A stretch of 64,000 nt of DNA, taken from Aphrophora alni. Taxonomy: Eukaryota > Arthropoda > Insecta > Hemiptera > Aphrophoridae. The notes beneath the pieces are model-generated. The model saw only the letters and a program-made list of their open reading frames with translations. It made no database searches and was not told where the DNA came from. The position numbers and the translations under genes were made by a program. Below are positions 55,684 through 64,000 of the stretch, piece by piece. Each line of letters opens with the position of its first letter. Positions within the stretch are counted from its first letter, which is position 1. The stretch lies in the NCBI GenBank assembly GCA_963513935.1, contig OY740774.1, forward strand, positions 83,972,890-84,036,889. The letters run 5' to 3'.

Positions 55684-56175
55684 ACCGAGGCTAGCCACAA
55701 ATTATCTGTGTTAGAGATTGTAAGATGACGTTTTTTTTTATATGTTCATGAATACATTAAATTTATACAGTGCAGTAAGAGTGTGATGTAAATATTAAAG
55801 AAAATTATTTTCAAATGCTTGTCGAAGATATTACTACTAGCGTGTTGTCAGAAAGATATTTTTTGCTTCAGCCATGCAATTGTAAAATGGCGATCATCAA
55901 ATTAAATTGTAAACAAATATTGAGCATGACTAGTGAGATGGTATATTTCATAGAATTAACTAATAACAAATTATCACAAATAATATATTTATTTATTTAA
56001 ACATGTTTTAATGACAAAATCACCATCTTCAGTGATGCACAAGCTTATGATTAGATTTTGGTATGGATAGGAGACACAGGCTTACCTTAGAAAGTGGTCC
56101 TTGGAATAATAGTACAAAAGTTGAAAACACAAACAAAAACACTAAAGTTCTGAAATATTTCATAAACACTGTTCA
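55305..56175. repeat. Duplicated block A, copy 1 (about 870 bp)
   Basis: Nearly identical to 61843-62700; most of the length difference is in the (TA)n run (55637-55680 here). It contains an antisense 68-codon frame (55422-55628) kept in both copies with three substitutions. It also contains a sequence whose right part matches the 2899 element end. No known protein was recognised. Confidence 0.85.
55637..55680. repeat. (TA)n microsatellite
   Basis: Uninterrupted TA run; the homologous run in block A copy 2 (62173-62201) is shorter. Confidence 0.9.
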
Positions 56176-56317
56176 CTTTCTCAATCAGTAGAGTATAAAA
56201 AGAAGACTGAATTGTTTGAATCTGGGATGGATCTGTGCTGAGTGTTGAACCACAAATGTTATAGTTTGGTAATTGTCGCTGGTGCATCACTAAAGATGGT
56301 GATTTTGTCGTTGAAAC
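56007..56317. mobile_element. Inverted-repeat element with GAAACG end (Penelope-like signature)
   Basis: 56007-56040 (TTTAATGACAAAATCACCAT then cttcagtgatgcac) is the inverted copy of 56282-56317, which reads GTGCATCACTAAAGATGGTG, then attttgtcgttgaaacgcg and an AATAAATAA signal. The enclosed 240 bp includes sequence related to the 2899 element. The CTGAAGATGG...CGTTGAAACG wording resembles terminal repeats of Penelope-like retroelements. Confidence 0.55.
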
Positions 56318-56939
56318 GCGTTTGAATAAATAAACGTACTCTTTGTGAGAATTTGTGTTCTAGTTTTATACTATCAAACTAAATTGTGTAGGCCTATTTT
56401 GTTAAATTTGTTTAAAAAAAAATTACAAGTGATCTGTAAGTTCTAAAAAAAAAAAAAAATCCTTTAACAATTGGAAGAAGCAGAACAATTCTGTAGAATA
56501 AATACTGTTTTCTTATAACATATTTTTATTCCTGATCAGTAAATTGTGAAAATGAGATATGATAATAATAAAAACATTGTACTAATGAATAATCAGGCTA
56601 GGCTATATAAACACAAAGCTATTGGAAGGGTGCCATGATATAGTGACTAAGGACTGGCAGTAATAGTATGCTACTAGTTTCAGATTGTTCTTACTTTCAT
56701 TTCAACATCATTACAAACTTGAAAACGTTGAGACTGTATGGAGCCCACAGCTAGTCACTAAGTTATTTTAATCCACCCGGATTGGGGTCATGCCCCCCTC
56801 GAAGAAATTAACTTTTTTTTTTCCATTTCTTTTTAAAGATCCTAAAAGTCATAGTATACTTAATATCCACAAAGTCAACATTGTTTTTTATTGTTTAATA
56901 ATTAGGCTACTATTAAAAATATTACTTCTTCGGAGGTTT
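56176..56939. other. Non-coding stretch, nothing further recognised
   Basis: Its left part is the right arm of the inverted-repeat element; the remainder is AT-rich with no support for a gene. Confidence 0.35.
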
Positions 56940-57240
56940 TTTCATAATTTTGATATCTGAAAATTTGGTGATAGCTGCAGTGAGAAACAAAAATATACAA
57001 AATCTGCTCCAATGGTTTTGATCAAATTTTTGTTCATGTTTAGCCTTCAAGGACCCAAATAAAATGTATTGCTGACATTTAAACAAAAAAAAAAACCGAT
57101 TTCTGAGTTATCGGTAAAAGTTATAAAAAATCGTCTAATATAGCCTAAAAATTTTATTTTCTCAAAATCGGTTTTAGGCCCCTTATATAATTTCCAATTT
57201 TAGTGAAATGTGAAAATCAATAATCCAAACCAGTGCAATA
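56940..57240. repeat. Repeat family R1 copy
   Basis: Begins 'ttcataattttgatatctga', carries 'tttagccttcaaggaccc' and ends with the inverted 'tttagtgaaatgtgaaaatc' phrase. Confidence 0.45.
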
Positions 57241-57849
57241 TTGTAAGTAAATAAATATTACAGTTTAGGAAGGCAATAAAAATAAATGACCATTGACAAG
57301 CTTGAAAAGCTGAATTTCCATCATACAACACTTAGGCCTACACTGAAGACTCATTGTTGTGGAAAAATGAAGCAAGGTTAGGTTATATATTATTTAAATA
57401 TTTGTTGAAAGACAGTATCCATGGTTTTCCTATTCACTCTTTGATTGACAAATAAATACAGAATTGATAATTTTGGTGGCTAATATTTTTCATTAGTTTT
57501 GGGGATAAGTGAAAGAGAAAGGTTTTAATAAGATTTAGAAATTGATGTTTATGGAAAGTAAATGTTATCTTTGGACTATGATGTTATTCTTTTGATAAAA
57601 GGAGATAAACCGAAATATATGTTATTGTAGGCACAGGCTTTGCTAGTTATCAGTTGTAATTCATACAGTTTTAATAATTAACAGAATGAATTATGACCAG
57701 CTGTTTTAATTTATGGCTGTAGATTTTCATAATTGTCTAGTTTAGGTTTATCTTTCTAAGTTTTCTAAAAACAGATAGCTGTTTTGAAATGGGTTACAGA
57801 TAGGTATTTATTTTTGTAGGTAAATACTTAAACTGCATAATACCCAAGT
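57241..57849. other. Intron or intergenic, nothing recognised
   Basis: No exon, RNA gene or terminal repeats seen. Confidence 0.3.
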
Positions 57850-58105
57850 ATAGTAGAAGTTAATGCGACCCTAAAAGGTCACCTATAGTGAATATGAGCC
57901 TGAGATACTCGAAGGAGTTTAGCTGGATTTATACCTTTTTTCATTTAATTTTGGGTTACTTTACTCATTTTCCCTATCAGATCTTTCGTGAATAACTTCT
58001 GTCTTTGATGCCACTAGATTATTCGAAGGCTAGTGGTCCCTGTTATTTCCCCCCTTTTTATTATAAGAAGATGATGGTTGAGAGGTTTTTCACTTTTAAA
58101 AGTTA
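57850..58105 (+). repeat. Repeat family S copy
   Basis: Contains 'agctggatttataccttttt', 'aattttgggtta', 'ccctatcagatctttc', 'attattcgaaggctagtggt' and 'gagaggtttttcac'. Confidence 0.55.
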
Positions 58106-58159
58106 ATGCAAAGCCTGCTAATCCGAAATTTTGGATAATCCGAACTTGTGAAACTCACT

Positions 58160-58310
58160 TATAATGATGATGGGCTTGGTTTAGATCCCTTTCTTATCAA
58201 GTCTTCCGGCCCTGACCCTATTAGAGTATTCGAAGGCTAGGAGTTTTTATTATATTTTCTTCCTTTTTTTTATAAGGTGGTGATGGTAGAGAGGTTTTTC
58301 GTCTTAAAAC
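58160..58310 (+). repeat. Repeat family S partial copy
   Basis: Repeats the right half of the preceding copy ('agagtattcgaaggctagga', 'ggtagagaggtttttcgtctt'). The two lie head to tail. Confidence 0.5.
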
Positions 58311-58330
58311 AAAAACGAAAAAACCTAATA

Positions 58331-58914
58331 CAGTCGACTCTCGCTAACTCGAACCTCGATAACTCGAAATCTTGAATTATTTTTAATCCCCTTGGAAAAA
58401 CCTGTCTAAGTCAAAAAAATAACAATACATAACTCGAAATAATTTTACGGTTATTTTTTACCTCTATAAGTCGAAGTGACACAAAAATTATCTCTATAAA
58501 TCGAAGTTCAGTAGATAAGTCGAATTCAATTTGTACTTTGCATCCACAAGTCGAAGTTTACCTCTATATCTCGAGCAACGTACTTTACGTATGTTTTTAG
58601 AAAAAAAAATTCAGTGAAATTAATATAAGGACTGTACTGTTTACCGTGTATGTACACGTATTTTATTAGGTATACTCTAAATACCCCCATTTCCTATTGA
58701 TACGGTTAAAAACTTAGTTTTTAGAGGGAATAAAGTACAGTACACTATTCTTTACCTCCGTAACTCGAATTTTTATTTGGTATATCTCGTTACATCTGTA
58801 AGTCGAATTTAGTCAAAATTGACCACTATAACTCGAACTATGCCTAAGTCAAACTACACGTAACTCGAAGAAAAATTGTAGTCCCATGAATTTCGAGTTA
58901 GCGAGAGTTGACTG
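58331..58914. mobile_element. Pogo-like MITE, 584 bp
   Basis: Flanked by TA on both sides, with inverted ends CAGTCGACTCTCGCTAACTC and (reverse complement of right) CAGTCAACTCTCGCTAACTC. These are pogo/Tigger-type ends. The interior has no ORF but holds about 11 copies of a TAANTCGAA-type word, often as CTCTATAAGTCGAA, on the same strand. Confidence 0.85.
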
Positions 58915-59539
58915 TATAGACTTCTGTTGAAAAATCAGTAGGTCTATTTGTCAAAGAATGTTCATTTTAATGGTGTTTTTTTAAATAGCTCGAAATTAAA
59001 AAAGTGTAATTGGGAGGCTATGATTTTTACCTTATGATTAATATTTTCTTTTTGACTGGGAACTACCAAACATTGAAGAATATTTTTATTGGTTTTGTAA
59101 ATGTGTGTGTGGAACGTTAGTGCAATGTAGTGCGTGTATTTCAGGCACATTCTGTATAGCTTCCAAGAATCATGTGTGGCCAGTTTCTCCCGGCAGATAT
59201 TTTGGTTTATTTAGACAGTGTTAAAGGAATGGAATTTTGTTGATATTTCTGAGAAGCTGTAATGTAAACAACTACGGGCGACTTTGTTGGATCTAGTGAA
59301 CGCGGTCACTGGCTTCACATTGCCATTATATCCCTTGACTTTTATTTTAAGCTTGAAACCTACAAGCAAATCCGATCGACGTCAAATCATACAATCGAAT
59401 CACTTCCTAAAAGAATTATAAATATAAGAGTAACCTGACAAGATCAAGTCTACAGTGTGTTAGTAAAGTCCCTCCCCCCCACCTTAACTTTTGTCTGAAC
59501 CTTAACTAGGTCACCTCAAGTTTCTGTTATGATAGTTAC
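58915..59539. other. Non-coding, nothing recognised
   Basis: A C-run lies near 59473. No gene is supported. Confidence 0.3.
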
Positions 59540-60345
59540 AATTTTGCACCTACTCTTAAAAGGGGGAATTTTGGGGGATGTTCAATATTTTTAAATGGGA
59601 ACCCTCAGCTTGTGACATGTCAAATTAAACGTTATAAAAAGACAAAATTATTGAGGTTCACGAAATATTTGTTGGATAACCCTAACTAAAAATGCGTTAC
59701 AAAATGTATTCGAGACTTTTAATTTTAAAATAGCTAAATATATTGTGAAATAACACTAAACAGTTTTTAAAATGTTCGTTAGACTATTCTGAGAGAAGGA
59801 TTTTGACCTTGAACTGAATTTGGCCTGTCTCTCAAAAGTGTAGTACTTTTGAGCACCGTCATAATACAAAAAAGAACCGCGTCATGTGACATTTCAAATT
59901 AAATTGGTTTTTAATGCAAAACTAATGGCAGCAACAAGTTTGAATAAAATAAAATTTTTTGTGAAAATGCCATCCACGTTTTGAAATAAATTTTGTTAAT
60001 AAAGTTAAAAATGAAATATGTTTGGTAGCATTAGTTTTGCCTTAAAGAGTAATTAAATTTGATACCACGTGATGTGATTGTTTTTATGTATTTGGAGTGT
60101 GCCTAGAAGTACTACACTTCTGGTAAAATTCAGTTCATCCTAAAATGTTTCTGTCAGATTTAGCAGTTTTATAATTTGAAAATATCAAATACATTTTGTG
60201 ACGCCATTTTGGTTATAGTCATCCCAAAAATATATCGTCATCGCCCTTAATTTTGTCTTTTTATAAAAAAGGTTTCCGTTTGAAAGTTTCGAGTCCCTCA
60301 CATTCCCCCCTTTAGGAGGAAGTGCAAAATAAGTAGTTACAGTAA
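59540..60345. mobile_element. Non-coding element with ~100-bp inverted arms
   Basis: The left arm (about 59548-59650: 'tgcacctactcttaaaaggg', then ttataaaaagacaaaatt) is inverted at about 60255-60340 ('aattttgtctttttataaaa', then cccccctttaggaggaagtgca). Part of the left arm, 59611-59760, recurs at 62701-62847. It is probably a foldback MITE; its target duplication was not resolved. Confidence 0.6.
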
Positions 60346-60585
60346 AAAAAAATTAATTTCTAATTGAATAGATTTAAGTTGACAATATTTGGGAGGCAAT
60401 TGGTTAAAACAAAAACCAATAAAATTATAAACGACAGTGCCGAACTAGGGGGTAAAAGTGGTAAAACTGTTTTTTTTTTGTAATTTTGTCCATACATTTT
60501 TGTAATGTTTCAAACAAAAGTTGTAGCTTATACAGTTTCCTACATATCTGTTCCTTGTAAAGTTTTTCTGTGATTGAAACTATAT
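60346..60585. other. Spacer, nothing recognised
   Basis: AT-rich non-coding sequence. Confidence 0.3.
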
Positions 60586-61228
60586 TTTGTCAAGTTCAGG
60601 TTGGCGGGTGGAGCCGGGACTACCCGAGGCCACCCCTATAATGCCTCGCCGCGTCCGCCTGAACTGTCCGCTGCCTAGGCGATGAGTCACCTACTGGCTG
60701 TGTTTATACAAAGGTACACTTTCTTAACAGAATAATAATCTAACATGTTTAAAAGTATATTTGAAATCTAATAAAAAAAAGTTATGAAAAATGATACCAA
60801 ACTCGACCTAGGTATTAGAACATTTAATACGAACTTTATTAAGAATTGTTTACATTGTGACTGCGACTTTTTATTTAGACAATTTAGAAGGCAAGTTTTA
60901 AGCTGTAATGAATATTAAAAGCTTTACTTAGGGACTGTTTGGGTAAAAGTAAATTGACCGTAGAATTTGTTAATAATAGTAAATCTTTTACTGAGATATA
61001 ATGTGTTTAATACAAATTACAATAACAATCGGAGAAAAAGTTATATACACAATATGCAATATAGTACTATACAATACAAATCCTATACAACAATAACAAT
61101 ACAATACTACACAATAATTTATTAACTCATCGCCTAGGCAGCGTACAGTTCAGGAAGACGCGGCGAGGGATTATATAGGGGTGGCCTCATGTAGTCCCGG
61201 CTCTACCCGCCAACCTGAACTTGACAAA
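60586..61228. mobile_element. Element with GC-rich ~100-bp terminal inverted repeats
   Basis: Arm 1 (60586-60687) and arm 2 (61135-61228) are inverted copies at about 90 % identity by eye, starting TTTGTCAAGTTCAGGTTGGC and passing through GCCGGGACTAC and CTGCCTAGGCGATGAGT. The arms are well over half G+C in a region near 30 %. The 450-bp centre is AT-rich with no ORF. The target duplication is not clear (TAT on both sides at most), so the superfamily is open. Confidence 0.8.
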
Positions 61229-61479
61229 GTATAAGAGAGTTACGAAGTTGTGAAATTTTGTATTTCTTTTTTAATTTGTAGAAATATAAATACATTCATA
61301 CAGGGATGTATCAAATATGCATAAAAAAGATGTTTTTATTTTACAAAAACTTTGACATTATAAAAAAGAAATGTACATCGGTATTATTCTGGTTTTATAG
61401 TTATTTGTTAATGATGGATTGTTCATATTATTTAGTGGTTTAATAATCAGACATTTGCCATCTTTTGTGTGTATAAAAA
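61229..61479. other. Spacer, nothing recognised
   Basis: AT-rich, non-coding. Confidence 0.3.
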
Positions 61480-61535
61480 CTAATACTGTACACGACGTTT
61501 CGAGAGTATAAATCAACTCTAATTATCAAGTGTTA
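61480..61535 (-). other. Hairpin plus CGAAACGTCGTGTAC signature
   Basis: The reverse complement reads TTGATAATTAGAGTTGATTT then atactctCGAAACGTCGTGTAC: a GAGT/ACTC stem followed by CGAAACGTC. It is the fourth instance of this type in the window and resembles terminal repeats of Penelope-like elements. Confidence 0.4.
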
Positions 61536-61774
61536 AACCTAGAGCATACAAGAGAAAAACGCCAACATAGCCTAGCAGCTATGTTGGAAAGTAAAAGTAA
61601 ATCTATAACTAAAAAAAAAAAATAAAAAACTAGGCCTGACTAAATAAAATCGTGATCAGATGAAATACAGGCTTACACTAAACAAAGCAACTGATTGTTA
61701 AAGGGACAGAACCAAGAGACAGTTGTCCTAACTGTTTTTCGGTTCCTAACTGTAAATAACTTTTTGCTCGCGAT

Positions 61775-62170
61775 CGCGTCGTCATTCCCGTATGGGGATT
61801 AAGCGACACAATAACAGAGAACAAAATAAACTACATATATTTCTTGATTGTTCCCTTTTTGGATTAATAATAAAGATTGAGCTAGGATTCTATTAACTTA
61901 TTTTATTTTCTATTTAAGAAAGGATAGTTTTCAAAGTAAATTATATCATTTCACTGCTCTAGTTCTTGAACAGTTTATTTTCATTTTGAAGTTTAATAAA
62001 ATTAGTTTTTTGTGTAGATTTAGTACAGTCTAACACTCTTTTAAATTTATTTTGGTTGCTTCTGTTAATATTTTTGAAAACAGATTCTAATAATGGAGTT
62101 ATTGGCGTAATTAAAAAAAATGTACGAATTACCTTAATTTTGGATTTATATACAATTTCATGCATGTAGG

Positions 62171-62205
<35 letters not shown>

Positions 62206-62922
62206 GACCGAGGCTAGCCACAAATTATCTGTGTTAGAGATTGTAAGATGACGTTTTTTTTATATGTTCATGAATACATTAAATTTATACGAGTGCAGTA
62301 AGATTGTGATGTAAATATTAAAGAAAATTATTTTCAAATGCTTGTCGAAGATATTATACTACTAGCGTGTTGTCAGAAAGATATTTTTTGCTTCAGCCAT
62401 GCAATTGTAAAATGGCGATCATCAAATTAAATTGTAAACAAATATTGAGCATGACTAGTGAGATGGTATATTTCATAGAATTAACTAATAACAAATTCTC
62501 ACAAATAATATATTTATTTATTTAAACATGTTTTAATGACAAAATCACCATCTTCAGTGATGCACAAGCTTATGATTAGATTTTGGTATGGATAGGAGAC
62601 ACAGACTTACCTTGGAAAGTGGTCCTTGGAATAATAGTACAAAAGTTGAAAACACAAACAAAAACACTAAAGTTCTGAAATATTTCATAAACACTGTTCA
62701 TGTAACATGTCAAATTAAACGTTATAAAAAGACAAAATTATTGAGGTTCACGAAATATTTGTTGGATAACCCTAACTAAAAATGCGTTACAAAATGTACT
62801 CGAGACTTTTAATTTTAAAATAGCTAAATATGTGAAATAACACTAAATAACGCGTCGTCATTCCCGTATGGGGATTAAGCGACACAATAACAGAGAACAA
62901 AATAAACTACAAATATTTCTTT
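61775..62922. repeat. Mosaic of duplicated blocks C-A-B-C
   Basis: 61775-61844 (block C) is followed by block A copy 2 (61843-62700), then block B (62701-62847, copy of 59611-59760), then block C again (62851-62922). Joins are abrupt, with no recognisable transposon ends at the A/B or B/C joins. Copies differ by only a few substitutions. Confidence 0.8.
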
Positions 62923-62984
62923 GGAATTAAACAGAATTTAATTTTTAAAAACTGTTAGCCAAATTCTTACTTGTTAGGATTATT

Positions 62985-63250
62985 AAAACAAGTGTTAGCA
63001 ATGGCCACCATTCTCTTCATGGAGAAGCAGTAGTCTTTCCTCTATGCTGTGCACGGCATTTCTTAACATGTTGACATTTATCTCGGCTACGTTTTAAACA
63101 ATTGCTTCTTTTTGTTCTTCTCTTATGATTGAAGGTTTTGATGTTTCCAACTGACTCGGTTGTTTCAAACTTATTAACAAGCTCTTTCTACGTGACTAGA
63201 CTGGACAGTCCGTTCCTTAAAACTGTTAGAGTACGAAACTTCCTTAACCC
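62985..63250 (-). pseudogene. Internally deleted transposase fossil (N-terminus joined to C-terminus)
   Basis: Antisense reading gives ERTVQSSHVE, then NKFETTESVGNIKTF (the helix-turn-helix 'V...V.KFE.TGSV' block). Almost directly after comes INVNMLRNAVHSIEERLLLL, then HEENGGH, the extreme C-terminus ('....  I...NGGHFEH') of the same transposase superfamily. The entire catalytic core is missing. Confidence 0.65.
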
Positions 63251-63299
63251 GGCTGGTAAAATCAATTCACATTCATAACACTGTGTCAGTGCGATGCGT

Positions 63300-63560
63300 G
63301 TTTAAATAATTTTCACATTTCACTAAAATTTGATCGAAATCGGTTATGGTCGATTATTTGTTTTTCTGAAGACAACTCACGAACGGCAATTTTAGAGATA
63401 TGGCGACCAAAACGTCGCCTTAGGGGCTACAATTCAGCAAAATTTAATCAAAATCGTTAAGCCATAGCTTAAAAAAAATTTCTGCTTTTGTATAAAAGTT
63501 TGATGGTGATTATTTTTGCTCAAATTTTAGTGACGTAATGACAATTTTTCTCATTTCATA
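63300..63560. repeat. Repeat family R1 copy
   Basis: Contains 'ttttcacatttcactaaaat', 'atcgaaatcggttatggtcg' and a 'gcgaccaaaacgtcgcc' block. Non-coding. Confidence 0.45.
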
Positions 63561-64000
63561 TTACCTGACTCTAAAATATATTTTTCTAGAAAATTTATGA
63601 ATTCACGGTTCAATTCTACACCTTTACCTCCATTAGTGGTAGGTCTATGTAACGAGTTGAGTTTTAGATACAATAAATATTTTTGGTGAATTTTTTAAAA
63701 TAGTCTAACCTGTTAAGATTTTGTTTACTTTTTCACAAAAATTTATTTTCTCTTATCAAAATTTTCAAAATTGGTATATTTTTACAGGCTTTTACTCATA
63801 AGTATATTTAAACAATTTATATATCTTGAAAAAATTAAAAAAATTAAAAAAAATTTTGTGGCGTTTCGGCTTCGGTTATTGAACATTTTTTTGACTCCTG
63901 ACAGACTAACTAAAATTTTTACGACCAATTTTTTTTTTTCATTACACATGAATTTGATGCTTTTTTATTAGAAACATGATGTATAACGAATTGGGTTTTG
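63561..64000. other. Right edge of window, nothing recognised
   Basis: AT-rich with long A and T runs. A 66-codon frame at 63771-63971 has no motif. Confidence 0.3.

Noticed and set aside
56007..62560. Calling a hammerhead ribozyme at the CTGAAGA/GAAAC hairpins
   Set aside because: The core strands are suggestive, but I could not lay out all three helices and a cleavable NUH site by eye. Kept only as a hypothesis among the findings.

Overview
The window reads as insect nuclear DNA, probably from a hemipteran or another hemimetabolous insect (this placement is inference). It is strongly AT-rich, has long introns and is crowded with old and young transposable elements. Three host genes can be supported, all on the + strand. 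(1) A complete four-exon gustatory receptor gene (20162-26543, 391 aa) ends in the family's diagnostic C-terminal exons. (2) A complete eight-exon IFT52 orthologue (33152-48627, 447 aa) encodes an intraflagellar-transport complex B subunit. (3) The first exon of an unidentified secreted or membrane protein (51285-51372) has a signal peptide; the rest of the gene was not found and its first intron may run off the right edge.

1-9.4 kb is repeat-filled, with a LINE C-terminal fossil, a palindromic element, mariner fossils and several dispersed families that recur across the window. 9.4-19.7 kb is a nest: a decayed LINE was hit by a young 8139-bp LTR element (two 1500-bp LTRs differing at two bases, GGGA target duplication) and by a 609-bp hAT-type MITE (8-bp target duplication). 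The LTR element has a primer-binding site and a coiled-coil, gag-position ORF pair, but no recognisable polymerase. In place of pol there are about 3.3 kb of non-coding, C-depleted sequence carrying a recurring 14-base motif. It is the least explained object in the window.

20-26.5 kb is the receptor gene; its introns hold repeat copies, an (AG)50 tract and an antisense mariner fossil. 26.5-33 kb is intergenic and holds a LINE ORF1 zinc-knuckle fossil, two transposase fossils and a small MITE. 33-48.6 kb is IFT52; its introns hold at least five Tc1/mariner fossils, one split by further insertions, and a 68-bp-arm foldback. 48.6-64 kb has a LINE RNase H fossil, the signal-peptide exon, a Mutator-like MITE, a pogo-like MITE, two long-inverted-repeat elements (one very GC-rich) and a mosaic of locally duplicated blocks.

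The two complete genes are both of a sensory type: gustatory receptors act in ciliated sensory neurons and IFT52 builds sensory cilia. Nothing in the sequence shows that they are co-regulated, so the adjacency may be chance. Exon boundaries were deduced by eye from family similarity, reading phase and GT/AG sites. TE family names rest on recognised protein motifs, terminal repeats and target duplications, not on a database search.
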